DNA from: Fibrisoma limi BUZ 3
GTDB lineage: Bacteria; Bacteroidota; Bacteroidia; Cytophagales; Spirosomataceae
Reading direction: 5' to 3'
DNA length: 64,000 bases
Assembly: GCF_000296815.2 (NCBI RefSeq)
Contig: NZ_CAIT01000009.1
Span: 868,001-932,000, forward strand
The stretch's first letter is position 1, and each line of letters begins with the position of its first letter. This document shows, one piece after another, positions 55,043-63,912 of the stretch. The notes below the pieces were generated by a model that was not told the DNA's origin, searched no databases, and saw only the letters and a program-made list of their open reading frames with translations. The translations under genes and the position numbers were made by a program.

Positions 55043-56722
55043 ATGCAAGCCGTTGCTACGTCATCTGCTGCACAAACCCGGTCGATCTCGCCGTGGCTTT
55101 GGTACGGACTGGCCGCATTGCCAGTTTTGTATTACATCGTCGTAGTGGTTGGGTATGCCTACAACATGCCGTACATGGACGACTACCCGTCCATTGTCGA
55201 TCTGTTGCTAAGGTGGCAGGATGCCGACTGGCCAGAGCGGGGTCGGCTGCTGCTGGAACAAAACAATTTCCATCGGGTCGTTTTTCTCAAGCTAATTTCG
55301 CTGGCTAACTACGCGCTGACGGGGGCGGTCAATTTTACTTTTCTGCAATGGGTGGGCAACGTAGCGTGGCTGCTGATCGGCTGGTTGCTGTGGCGGTCGC
55401 CTATTCCAACAACCGGCGAATTAACCAATACGTCGGAGCGTCGTCCGCTGGAGAAACGAATCCTTACGTTTCTACCGGCCATTTACTTCCTGTTTCAGTT
55501 TCAGTTCTGGAACAATGCTTTCTGGAGCATGGCGGCTATCTGTAACCTCTGGGTGCATGCCTGGGCGTTGCTTAGTTTTTACCTGGTTGCCCGACAACGG
55601 ATTGGCTGGGCCTTGGTTGCCGGTGCCCTTTCACTTTTTACAGTTGGCAATGGGATTGTGGTGCTGCCGTTGCTGATCGCAGGCTTGCTGCTCAACCGGC
55701 GATGGCGACAAGCCACGGTAGCCATTGTGGTTAGTGCCGTTTTGTACGCTGTCTACTTTTCAGGCTACCAGAATCCATCCGGAGCCGGATTAGCGTCGCT
55801 GCTGTCGGTAGAACGTATCATTCACTTTATACAGCTTGACACAGCCTTTCTGGGCGCTACGTTTTATCATCCATCAGTGGCGTGGCTCAGTCAGGTTGTC
55901 GGCTGGCTAACTATCGGCTGGGCGCTTTATCTGGTACTGACTCGCTACGACCGCCAGAATCCGACGCTGTTCTGGATGGTGATTTTTCTCCATCTGACCG
56001 GGTTGATGCTGGCCCTCAACCGCATCGAAAACTCCGTTGATGTGGTGTTTGCGTCGCGATACCGGCAGGTTCCGGCCTTGATGCTGGCCGTCACGTACCT
56101 GACCCTCGCCGACGTAGTGACCAGCAAACGAGTAATGGCCTGGAAGTGGCTTTTTCCGATGGCATTGCTGGCGGCAGTCGGCATCAATGTCGTGTCGAAC
56201 GTAACGTATTTCTCGAAGATTGTCCGATTCCGGGAGTTAAAGCAGACGGATCAACTGCTCTGGCAACAGTACGGTATCGTTAGAGGGTGCAGCCCACTAT
56301 ACCAGCCAGCCCGACGACTGAGTCAGTTGGCGGCTACGGACGCGTTTCGGCCAACGCCCTTAACACTCGACGAACTGGCTTCTCAGGAAGTGTCGCTGCC
56401 TAATCCGACGCCAACAGCCAACCAGTTGAGTTATCAGATAGACCTCAACCGGCACGATGGCCCGTATCTGGTCGTGAGCGGCTTTGCAAAAATTGCAGGC
56501 CAGAAGGCCAATTTTAACGATACGTATCTTGCGGTGCAAACGCCCACCGGCTGGCGATTCTTTACTACGTTGTTCCATCAGCGGCTGGACAAGGAGGATT
56601 CGCTCAACGACAAAGACACAGGCTTTACGGCCATTGTTCCGGCATCAGTGGTGGGTTCGTCGGCACACCTGGGGTTGTTTGTACGGTCGGGGGGTAAAAC
56701 GGCATTTCAAGTAATAAATTAA
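55043..56722 (+). CDS. Large multi-helix membrane protein, possible GT-C-type glycosyltransferase
   Basis: About 10-11 hydrophobic helices cover residues 20-400, followed by a soluble C-terminal part of about 150 residues with strands (YLVVSGFAKIAG, YLAVQTPTGWRFFTT). The first loop holds MPYMDDYPS, and an acidic pair there is usual in GT-C transferases that use lipid-linked sugars. No firm family match. It sits between pseC and pseF, so a part in glycan assembly or export is likely. Confidence 0.6.
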   Translation: MQAVATSSAAQTRSISPWLWYGLAALPVLYYIVVVVGYAYNMPYMDDYPSIVDLLLRWQDADWPERGRLLLEQNNFHRVVFLKLISLANYALTGAVNFTFLQWVGNVAWLLIGWLLWRSPIPTTGELTNTSERRPLEKRILTFLPAIYFLFQFQFWNNAFWSMAAICNLWVHAWALLSFYLVARQRIGWALVAGALSLFTVGNGIVVLPLLIAGLLLNRRWRQATVAIVVSAVLYAVYFSGYQNPSGAGLASLLSVERIIHFIQLDTAFLGATFYHPSVAWLSQVVGWLTIGWALYLVLTRYDRQNPTLFWMVIFLHLTGLMLALNRIENSVDVVFASRYRQVPALMLAVTYLTLADVVTSKRVMAWKWLFPMALLAAVGINVVSNVTYFSKIVRFRELKQTDQLLWQQYGIVRGCSPLYQPARRLSQLAATDAFRPTPLTLDELASQEVSLPNPTPTANQLSYQIDLNRHDGPYLVVSGFAKIAGQKANFNDTYLAVQTPTGWRFFTTLFHQRLDKEDSLNDKDTGFTAIVPASVVGSSAHLGLFVRSGGKTAFQVIN

Positions 56723-56727
56723 CCCAG

Positions 56728-56782
56728 TCACTCCTGACCCGGTCAGGAGTGACCCGGTCAGGCGTGACCCGGTCAGGCGTGA
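56728..56782. repeat. Hairpin plus three tandem 15-bp units (GTGACCCGGTCAGGC)
   Basis: TCACTCCTGACC (56728-56739) pairs with GGTCAGGAGTGA (56741-56752). The right arm then continues as a 15-bp tandem repeat to 56782. It starts 5 nt after the membrane protein stop codon. Confidence 0.8.
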
Positions 56783-56812
56783 TTTAATCTTGGGAGAGGG
56801 TCTAACGTACTT

Positions 56813-56867
56813 CGGTCAGACGTACCGTCAGACCTAGTCACTCAAGGTCTGACGGTACGTCTGACCG
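56813..56867. repeat. Perfect 23-bp inverted repeat upstream of pseF
   Basis: Arms at 56813-56835 and 56845-56867 with a 9-nt loop. The core GGTCAGACGTACCGTCAGAC is shared with the repeat on the other side of pseF. Confidence 0.9.
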
Positions 56868-56905
56868 TCTCAACAGCCAGAACCCCTTTAGGTAGAGTAT
56901 CGGTA

Positions 56906-57601
56906 ATGAAACGCATGAGCAACATCGCCATCATCACGGCCCGCGGAGGCAGTAAACGGATTCCTCGCAAAGTTATCCGGCCGTTTCTAGGCAAACCCAT
57001 TATGCTTTACTCCATCGAAACGGCTTTGCAATCGGGCCTGTTCGACGAGGTGATGGTATCGACTGAAGATGACGAGATTGCCGAGCTGGCGCAGCGACAT
57101 GGCGCTTCAGTCCCCTTTCGTCGGAGCGCGAAAACGGCGGATGATTTCGCCACCACCGCCGATGTGCTGAATGAAGTTATCACCGCCTACGAACAGCGGG
57201 GGCAGACGTTTACTAATGCCTGTTGCCTTTACCCTACCGCGCCGTTTGTGACGCCTGCTTTACTCCGGCAGGCTTTTGATAGATTGCAAACGGGTGGATT
57301 TGACTGCGTTTTTCCAATACAATGCTTTAGCTTTCCGGTGCAGCGGGCTGTAACCTTTACCGACGACCGCCTGACGTGGCTTCAACCCGAACACGCCCTG
57401 ACGCGGTCGCAGGATTTGCAACCCGCCTACCACGATGCCGGTCAGTTTTACTTTTTCAATGTAGCAGCTTTTCGACAAAAGGGGCGATTATTGACTGATA
57501 ATACCAGTGGCCTTGTTATTTCCGAAATGCAGGCTCAGGATATAGATAACGAAGAGGATTGGCAGGTAGCAGAGTTTAAATATCAACTATTGTCCCTCTA
57601 G
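56906..57601 (+). CDS. pseF: Pseudaminic acid cytidylyltransferase
   Basis: It activates pseudaminic acid with CTP to the CMP form. The nucleotide-binding start is IAIITARGGSKRIPRK (residues 7-22), followed by LGKPIMLYSIETAL, LYPTAPFVTPALLR and the C-terminal DIDNEEDWQVAE, as in NeuA/PseF enzymes. A second ATG three codons later is possible. Unlike the other pse genes it is isolated on both sides by long related hairpins. Confidence 0.92.
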   Translation: MKRMSNIAIITARGGSKRIPRKVIRPFLGKPIMLYSIETALQSGLFDEVMVSTEDDEIAELAQRHGASVPFRRSAKTADDFATTADVLNEVITAYEQRGQTFTNACCLYPTAPFVTPALLRQAFDRLQTGGFDCVFPIQCFSFPVQRAVTFTDDRLTWLQPEHALTRSQDLQPAYHDAGQFYFFNVAAFRQKGRLLTDNTSGLVISEMQAQDIDNEEDWQVAEFKYQLLSL

Positions 57602-57647
57602 CAGGCAACAGTCAGACGCGTAGTCCAGGAAGATCAGCGAAGCTCAT

Positions 57648-57781
57648 GCGGTCAGACGTACCGTCAGACCGAGTCACGCCAGACCGAAACGTACGTTCTC
57701 CTGGCAGGCGACGGTCCGACGTATTGGTTAATTCGCCCGATAGAGGAACCGGCAATTCGGTCTGACGGTACGTCTGACCGC
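57648..57781. repeat. Perfect 25-bp inverted repeat between pseF and pseG
   Basis: Arms at 57648-57672 and 57757-57781 enclose 84 nt. The 21-bp core equals that of the repeat at 56813-56867. The right arm ends 25 nt before the pseG start. The loop holds no reading frame of note. Confidence 0.9.
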
Positions 57782-57806
57782 TCTGCTCCAAATGAACTAA
57801 AGAAGA

Positions 57807-58823
57807 ATGCCTAAAAAGATCCTTTTCCGCGCCGATGGTAACGCTCAGATTGGTCTGGGGCACGTTATGCGATGCCTGGCTTTGGCCGAAATGCTGGGCG
57901 ATGCGTATGAGCGTCGTTTTGCCATTGTGCAGCCAGCCCCTGAGGTAGCCAAACGAATCGAGGAGAAAGGTGTGACGGTAGTGCCCTTACCTGGTTATGA
58001 GTTAAACGATTTTCTCGCGGTTGCCGCCCCCGACGACGTAACCGTACTCGACGGCTATGCGTTTGATGAAGCCTACCAGCGAGCGGTTCGCGCTAAGGTC
58101 GGCAAGCTGGTTTATATCGACGATCTGGTAACGGGTCATCAGGTAGCGGATGTTCTGATCAACCATACCGGTGCCATCACGGAATACGATTACGACGCCG
58201 AAGCGTACACACAGTTTTTGCTCGGGCCCCACTACGCCCTGCTTCGGTCGGAGTTTTTCGCCGACTTTGCAGCACCTCCTACCAAAGGACCAATCTTCGT
58301 CAGCTTAGGCGGGGCTGACCCACAAAACGTCTCGATAAAGGTGTTGGACGCCCTTCGCATTGCCTTTCACCAGATTGGTCAATCGTGGCGCGTTCGTTTG
58401 GTCATCGGCCCGTTTCATCCGGATCGAGCCAGCATCGAAGCGTACCAGGACAAGCTGAAGCACCTAACCATTTTGTCAAACTTAACGGCCGGGCAAATGG
58501 TGACTGAAGTCCAGAAATGTAGACTGGCCATCACGGCCTGTAGTACCATCGCCTACGAAGTGTGTGCTACCAACCGCCCGCTGCTAGCCATCCAGACGGC
58601 CGACAATCAGGAACGGCTGGCTCATTTTCTGGAATCGGAGCAACTGGCTCATGTGGCACCTGCGCACACCGATGTTGACCAGTTAGCGTACAGAATTGAG
58701 GTAAGCTTATTGTATCCTGATTCAATTGCGCATACGTTGCAAAACCAGCGTTATTACTTCGACCGGAAGACACCCGAACGCTTCCGGGCTTTATTTGACC
58801 GCTTATGCTCACCTACCGCGTAG
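57807..58823 (+). CDS. pseG: UDP-sugar hydrolase of pseudaminic acid synthesis
   Basis: It releases the free 2,4-diacetamido sugar from UDP. The glycosyltransferase-B-like fold opens with RADGNAQIGLGHVMRCLALA and continues with IFVSLGGADPQN and ACSTIAYEVCATNRPLLAIQ, which bind the UDP part. Length is 338. Its end overlaps the pseH start by 19 nt, indicating coupling. Confidence 0.9.
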   Translation: MPKKILFRADGNAQIGLGHVMRCLALAEMLGDAYERRFAIVQPAPEVAKRIEEKGVTVVPLPGYELNDFLAVAAPDDVTVLDGYAFDEAYQRAVRAKVGKLVYIDDLVTGHQVADVLINHTGAITEYDYDAEAYTQFLLGPHYALLRSEFFADFAAPPTKGPIFVSLGGADPQNVSIKVLDALRIAFHQIGQSWRVRLVIGPFHPDRASIEAYQDKLKHLTILSNLTAGQMVTEVQKCRLAITACSTIAYEVCATNRPLLAIQTADNQERLAHFLESEQLAHVAPAHTDVDQLAYRIEVSLLYPDSIAHTLQNQRYYFDRKTPERFRALFDRLCSPTA

Positions 58824-59281
58824 CCACTGCCGAGGACTCTCAGCTTTACTTTGACTGGGCCAACGAGCCGGATACCCGTCGGCAATCATTCAACTCGGCT
58901 CCTATCTCGCTGGAAACCCATGCAGCCTGGTTTTCGCGCAAACTGATCGACGCTAACGCGCTGCTCCTGGTATTTAGCAATGAAGTGGGGGAACCGGTCG
59001 GGCAGGTTCGATTTGAGCGAAAGCCAGTCGCCGATATGCCCGACGAAATTATCATCGGCGTATCGGTCGATGCGCGGTTCCGGGGAAGAGGGCTGGCCAG
59101 CCAGTTAATCAGACAGGGCTGCGACGCGTGCCGTGAGCAGTGGGGAGCCGTAGCCATTCATGCCTACATTAAACCTGATAACCAGGCATCTATCCGATCG
59201 TTTGAGAAGGGCGGGTTCACATTCTCGCACGAAAGCGGTAAATTTGGTGTTCCAAGCTTAGTTTACGTATTACCTGCATGA
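58805..59281 (+). CDS. pseH: GNAT N-acetyltransferase of pseudaminic acid synthesis
   Basis: This 158-residue GNAT acetylates the C4 amine of the PseC product. The acetyl-CoA loop is VDARFRGRGLASQLI, and YIKPDNQASIRSFEKGGF is the usual C-terminal motif. It overlaps pseG by 19 nt and pseI by 4 nt (ATGA), which supports the assignment in context. Confidence 0.88.
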   Translation: MLTYRVATAEDSQLYFDWANEPDTRRQSFNSAPISLETHAAWFSRKLIDANALLLVFSNEVGEPVGQVRFERKPVADMPDEIIIGVSVDARFRGRGLASQLIRQGCDACREQWGAVAIHAYIKPDNQASIRSFEKGGFTFSHESGKFGVPSLVYVLPA

Positions 59282-60375
59282 GCCAAGACCAACCGATTCA
59301 GGTTGCCGATTATACCATCAGTCCGTCGCACCGGCCTTTCATTATCGCCGAGATGTCGGGGAACCATAACCAGTCGCTCGAGCGGGCGCTGGAGATCGTA
59401 GACGCTGTGGCCGATGCCGGTGCCCACGCCCTGAAACTACAGACCTACACACCTGATACGATTACGTTTAATGGTCAGTCGGAGGAGTTTTACATCCGCG
59501 ACGCGAAATCGCTGTGGGCCGACAAGAACCTCTACAAGCTGTACCAGGAAGCCTACACTCCCTGGGAGTGGCACAAGCCCATTTTCGACCACGCAAAAAA
59601 GCGCGGCATGGTTGCCTTTAGCTCGCCCTTCGATACCACAGCCGTTGACTTTCTGGAGTCGCTCGACGTACCGCTCTACAAGATTGCGTCCTTCGAAAAC
59701 ACCGACCATATTCTGCTCAAGCGCATTGCCCAGACCGGCAAGCCCGTTATCATGAGTACCGGCGTATCGACCGTTGCAGATCTCGATGAATCGGTGAAGG
59801 TATTACGCGACAACGGCTGTACCGATCTGGTCCTGCTCAAATGTACCAGTACATACCCCGCTACGCCCGAAACCACGAACCTGCTGACCATTCCGCACAT
59901 GCGCCAGTTGTTCGACGTACCGGTGGGTCTGTCCGACCATACGATGGGCATTGGTGCGGCCGTAGCTGCCGTGGCGCTGGGGGCCGTCGTAATTGAAAAA
60001 CACGTAACGCTACGCCGGGCCGACGGTGGTGTTGATTCGGCCTTTTCACTGGAGCCGGATGAGTTAAAAAATCTGGTTGTTGAAACGGAACGGGCGTTTC
60101 TGGCGATGGGTCAGGTCAGTTACACCATGACGCCGAAAGAGCAGAAAAGCCTGCAATTCAAGCGGTCGCTGTACGTTGTGAAGAATATAAAAGCCGGAGA
60201 GCCATTCACGGCCGAAAACGTTCGTAGCATCCGACCAGCCAACGGCCTGCACACCCGTTACTACGATGATATTTTAGGCCAGATTGCTTCGCAGGATATT
60301 GAAGCCGGAACGGCGCTGCGGTGGGGACTAGTTGAAAAGAGTGAATCGGACCGCCGAAGCGGAGTGAAAGAGTAA
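59278..60375 (+). CDS. pseI: Pseudaminic acid synthase
   Basis: It condenses the 6-carbon sugar with phosphoenolpyruvate. The NeuB barrel (about 1-285) opens with FIIAEMSGNHNQSLERALEI and has LKLQTYTPDTITF, EAYTPWEWH and the PEP/metal residues of the family; the C-terminal SAF (antifreeze-like) domain covers about 295-350. The EMSGNHNQ start and AYTPWEWH favour PseI over NeuB or LegI. The last codons (GVKE) and the stop lie inside the GAAAGAGT-word repeat. Confidence 0.92.
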   Translation: MSQDQPIQVADYTISPSHRPFIIAEMSGNHNQSLERALEIVDAVADAGAHALKLQTYTPDTITFNGQSEEFYIRDAKSLWADKNLYKLYQEAYTPWEWHKPIFDHAKKRGMVAFSSPFDTTAVDFLESLDVPLYKIASFENTDHILLKRIAQTGKPVIMSTGVSTVADLDESVKVLRDNGCTDLVLLKCTSTYPATPETTNLLTIPHMRQLFDVPVGLSDHTMGIGAAVAAVALGAVVIEKHVTLRRADGGVDSAFSLEPDELKNLVVETERAFLAMGQVSYTMTPKEQKSLQFKRSLYVVKNIKAGEPFTAENVRSIRPANGLHTRYYDDILGQIASQDIEAGTALRWGLVEKSESDRRSGVKE

Positions 60376-60484
60376 AAGAGCGAAAGTGGCCCTCAAAGCG
60401 AAAGGCCGGGATTAGAATCTCTCGCTCTTTCACTCTTTCGTTTTTTCACTCTTTCGCTTTCACTCATTCGCCCTTTCACTCTTT
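60361..60484. repeat. Intergenic inverted repeat of GAAAGAGT words before the flippase gene
   Basis: The arm at 60361-60386 (GGAGTGAAAGAGTAAAAGAG..) faces a longer pyrimidine arm at 60421-60484 made of CTTTCACT and CTTTCGCT words. It begins inside the pseI stop region and ends 4 nt before the flippase ATG. Related to the repeat at 49767-49854. Confidence 0.85.
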
Positions 60485-60488
60485 ACCC

Positions 60489-61994
60489 ATGGGCATTATT
60501 AAACGCCAAACCATTCAGGGTACCATTTTTACGTACGCGGGTATCGTCGTCGGGTTTGTGACGATGGGCCTGCTGCTGCCCAAAGTACTTACGCCGGACC
60601 AGAACGGCCTGATAGGGTTGCTAATTGCCCTCTCAATTATCCTCACGCAGTTTTCGAACCTGGGAATCAATGGGGCTGGTGGCCGCTATTTCCCTTATTT
60701 CCGAAACTACGATCAGGGGCACGGCGGCTTTCTGCTCCTGGCGTCGGGCGTGTCGCTGCTGGGTTTTGGGCTAAGCGTACTGATTCTGTGGTCATTCCGA
60801 CCGTATATCGTGGCCGAAAACGCGGAGAAGTCGGCGCTGTTTGTGCAGTACTATTACCTGCTGATACCGCTGACGTTTTTCACGCTGTTTTTCAATCTGT
60901 TCGACAACTACGCCAAACTACTATACGACAGCGTTACGGGTACGTTTCTTCAGCAGTTTCTGCAACGGTTCCTGTTGCTGCTGGCTGTACTGATCTACTG
61001 GGCAGGCTGGATTACGTTCCCCACCCTCCTGGTTTTATGGATGGGGTCGTATTTTGCGCAAATGGCCCTGATGGTCGTTAAAGTCGTGCGCGACGGCCAC
61101 TTCACGCTTGACCCAAAGCACCTGCAATTGCCCCCCGATCTGCGCCGGGAACTGTTTCGCTACGCGTCCCTGACACTGCTGACCGGGCTGTCGTCGCAGG
61201 TCATTCTGCACATCGACAAGTACCTCGTCAACGACGCGCTGGGCCTCGCTCAAACTGGTATCTACAGCATCAGTGCCAACTTCGGAACGGTCATTGCCGC
61301 TCCGGCCACAATGCTTTACAAAGTGTCGAGCGTGGTGATTGCCGATTCGTGGAAAGCCAACGATCTGAACAACATTGCCAGCATCTACCGCAAAAGCTGC
61401 CTGAGTCAACTGGTGATCGGAACGCTCGTATTCGTCGGGATTGCCGCCAACCTGCCCAGCGTATTCGAAATTCTGCCGAAAGGCTATGAAGCCGGCTATT
61501 ACGTTATTCTCTGGATTGGCCTAGGCAAGCTGATCGATATGGCAACCGGCGTCAACGGCACCATTCTGGCTACATCGCGCTACTACGCGTATGATTCACT
61601 GTTTTTCATCCTAATGGTAGCCGTCACCATTGCCACGACCCGGGCGCTGATCCCCGTTTTCGGCCTGGAAGGTGCGGCCATCGGCGCGGCCATCGCTACG
61701 GCCCTGTTCAATGCCGCTCGCACAGCGTTCGTCTGGTATAAATTCGGTCTGCAACCGTTTACCTGGCGTAACCTTGCCGTCCTTGGCGTTGGGTTGCTTG
61801 TGTGGGCCGTAGCTGTTCAGGCACCATATCTGTCCGGAAATTTCTGGCTTATTGGCACCGACGTAGCGCTACGGTCGGGGTTCATCGTCGTGGCTTTTGT
61901 CGGGCTGGTCTATGTCCTGAAGATTTCGCCCGATATTAATCAACTGCTGACGGGTGCCTGGCTGAAACGTCGGGGAAAATCGGTCAGTTCATGA
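60489..61994 (+). CDS. Oligosaccharide flippase (Wzx/MATE-like)
   Basis: The 501-residue protein has about 14 hydrophobic helices starting at GTIFTYAGIVVGFVTMGLL, typical of polysaccharide-export flippases. The pattern LYKVSSVVIADSWKAND and GLGKLIDMATGVNG belong to the same family. It should turn lipid-linked glycan units, likely holding pseudaminic acid, across the inner membrane. Confidence 0.85.
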   Translation: MGIIKRQTIQGTIFTYAGIVVGFVTMGLLLPKVLTPDQNGLIGLLIALSIILTQFSNLGINGAGGRYFPYFRNYDQGHGGFLLLASGVSLLGFGLSVLILWSFRPYIVAENAEKSALFVQYYYLLIPLTFFTLFFNLFDNYAKLLYDSVTGTFLQQFLQRFLLLLAVLIYWAGWITFPTLLVLWMGSYFAQMALMVVKVVRDGHFTLDPKHLQLPPDLRRELFRYASLTLLTGLSSQVILHIDKYLVNDALGLAQTGIYSISANFGTVIAAPATMLYKVSSVVIADSWKANDLNNIASIYRKSCLSQLVIGTLVFVGIAANLPSVFEILPKGYEAGYYVILWIGLGKLIDMATGVNGTILATSRYYAYDSLFFILMVAVTIATTRALIPVFGLEGAAIGAAIATALFNAARTAFVWYKFGLQPFTWRNLAVLGVGLLVWAVAVQAPYLSGNFWLIGTDVALRSGFIVVAFVGLVYVLKISPDINQLLTGAWLKRRGKSVSS

Positions 61995-62001
61995 GGCAAC
62001 T

Positions 62002-62847
62002 TTGCGTAACTTTGGCCGTTGCCTGCTGTACGTTCTGCTTGTGAAGACATTATTCTCCTTTTTATTTACCGACGCCTACCGGCTACTCAGCAACCCCAAT
62101 GGGCGAAAATTCCTGTGGTTACTCCTGACATCGGCTGGTACCCGGCGCAACCAGACCACTACCCTGACCTACGACGGACTGCGCTTTCAGACGCCCGACA
62201 GCCTGATGTTTTTCTGGCAGGTGAAAGAGATTTTTGTGGATGAGAGCTATGCTTTCCCAGCTACCTCGTCGGAGCCGGTTATCATCGATTGCGGGTCCAA
62301 CATTGGCACCAGCGTCGTATATTTCAGCCGCTACTATCCGAAAGCCCGGATCATTGCCTTTGAAGCCGATGCCGCAACCGCCCGAACGCTACGCTATAAC
62401 CTGACGGCCAATGGCGTAGCCAATGTTGAGGTTATTGAAAAAGCTGTCTGGACCGACAACGAGGGCGTCGATTTTGGCAGCGCGGGCGACGACGTTTCGT
62501 CGGTTTACGTAGCAACCAACGTGAACCACGTACCATCGGTCCGCTTCCGCGACGTATTGAAGCAATACCCCCGGATCGATATGCTGAAAATCGACATCGA
62601 AGGGGCCGAGAACCCCGTACTGGCCGACTGCCGATATGCACTTGGCCATGTGCAGAACCTGTTCATCGAGTACCATGCGTACATCGGTCAGCCACAGACC
62701 CTCCCGGAACTGCTCGACATCCTAAAAGACAGCGGCTTCCGATATTATATTGATACGGCCCAGCACCGTACGAAACCACTTGTCAACCGGCAGTACCGGG
62801 GCAATACCGTTATGGACCTGCAATTGACTATTTTTGCGTACAGATGA
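62002..62847 (+). CDS. FkbM-family SAM-dependent methyltransferase
   Basis: Motif I is IIDCGSNIGTSVVYFSRYYP, with AFEAD as the ribose-binding acid, and DMLKIDIEGAE is the FkbM post-I motif. It likely O-methylates a sugar of the surface glycan. The start is uncertain: TTG at 62002 (281 residues) or GTG at 62041 (268 residues); the catalytic domain begins well after either. It starts 7 nt after the flippase stop. Confidence 0.82.
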   Translation: MRNFGRCLLYVLLVKTLFSFLFTDAYRLLSNPNGRKFLWLLLTSAGTRRNQTTTLTYDGLRFQTPDSLMFFWQVKEIFVDESYAFPATSSEPVIIDCGSNIGTSVVYFSRYYPKARIIAFEADAATARTLRYNLTANGVANVEVIEKAVWTDNEGVDFGSAGDDVSSVYVATNVNHVPSVRFRDVLKQYPRIDMLKIDIEGAENPVLADCRYALGHVQNLFIEYHAYIGQPQTLPELLDILKDSGFRYYIDTAQHRTKPLVNRQYRGNTVMDLQLTIFAYR

Positions 62848-62855
62848 CGGACGGT

Positions 62856-62940
62856 GTTCGGTTTTCAGTTTACGACGGTCGGCGTCCCGGTTCTCGGAGG
62901 CCACACACCAACGGATCGTAAACCGAATGCCGTAAACCGA
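62856..62940. repeat. Intergenic inverted repeat of GGTTTACG words
   Basis: TTCGGTTTTCAGTTTACGA near 62856-62874 is answered by TCGTAAACCG..CCGTAAACCGA at 62916-62940. It lies in the gap between the two FkbM genes; the long frame from 62854 runs through it. Confidence 0.6.
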
Positions 62941-62955
62941 CTACTCGTAAACTCA

Positions 62956-63912
62956 ATGATTGATAAGATTCTAAGCCGTCCCGAGTTTCGCGATCAACCA
63001 CCCGTGCTGGTGGACATTGGCGCATCGGGGCAATTACATACCCGCTGGAAAGCCTTCGCGAAACACTCGGTTTGCATTGCGTTCGATGCCGACGACCGCG
63101 ATTTCGGCTACGTCGAAAGTGAATCCAGCCATTTCCGGAAGCTGTACACGTTTAATCATATTGTAACGGAGACAGACACGGAAACGGCGGACTTTTACCT
63201 GACTGCGTCCCCCCACTGCTCCAGCCTGCTGAAACCCCGGCCCGATCTGATTCAGGAGTACGCCTTTGCACCGAAGTTTGAACTAACGAAGGTCGTTCAG
63301 CTCAAAACCCGCAGCCTGCACTCCACGCTTCAGGAATTGAACATTGGTCAGGTCGACTGGTTCAAGACCGATTCGCAGGGCATCGATCTGCGCCTGTTTC
63401 GCGACCTCGGCGAGGATCGCACCCGGCGTGTGCTGACGGCGGAATTTGAGCCCGGCATCGCGTCCGTGTACGACGGCGAAGACAAGCTGTTCCGCATTTT
63501 GCAGTTCATGGACGAAACCAATAACCACTGGCTGGCCGAACTGCTGCCGAAAGGTTCTCCACGCATTACGCCCGCCCTATTGGACAGCTTTACCACCAAT
63601 CCGCTTCTGAAAAAGTTTGTGTTGTTTTCACAGAAGAACAGCGCGCTTTGGGGGGAGATGACGTACATCAACCGTTTCGCCGACGAAGCCATGCTGACGC
63701 AGCGAAACCTGCTGCTGGGCTGGGTATTTGCTACCACCCTCGCGCAGCACGGGTTCGCCCTGATCCTGACGCAAAAAGCCAAAGCCCGTTTCAACGATCC
63801 TATTTTTGACGAGATGGAGCGCTACTCCCGCCGACGTATCTGGGGCCGCGTGTGGCAGATCGGTTTCTGGCCGGAGGTAGTTAAGAAGTTTGATAAACTA
63901 TTGGGCCGGTGA
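62956..63912 (+). CDS. Second FkbM-like methyltransferase
   Basis: The 318-residue protein has VLVDIGASGQLHTRW as a weaker motif I, IAFDAD, and DWFKTDSQGIDLRLF in the place of the FkbM Asp/Glu-Gly motif. The C-terminal 120 residues are helical and not shared with the first FkbM. The frame extends to a GTG at 62854, but that part is the hairpin; ATG 62956 (MIDKILSRPEFRDQPP) is preferred. It overlaps the next gene by GTGA. Confidence 0.7.
   Translation: MIDKILSRPEFRDQPPVLVDIGASGQLHTRWKAFAKHSVCIAFDADDRDFGYVESESSHFRKLYTFNHIVTETDTETADFYLTASPHCSSLLKPRPDLIQEYAFAPKFELTKVVQLKTRSLHSTLQELNIGQVDWFKTDSQGIDLRLFRDLGEDRTRRVLTAEFEPGIASVYDGEDKLFRILQFMDETNNHWLAELLPKGSPRITPALLDSFTTNPLLKKFVLFSQKNSALWGEMTYINRFADEAMLTQRNLLLGWVFATTLAQHGFALILTQKAKARFNDPIFDEMERYSRRRIWGRVWQIGFWPEVVKKFDKLLGR

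Noticed and set aside
62854-62955. N-terminal extension of the second FkbM gene from GTG 62854
   Set aside because: The translated part covers an inverted repeat of GTTTACG words and does not resemble the family; the ATG at 62956 is a better start.
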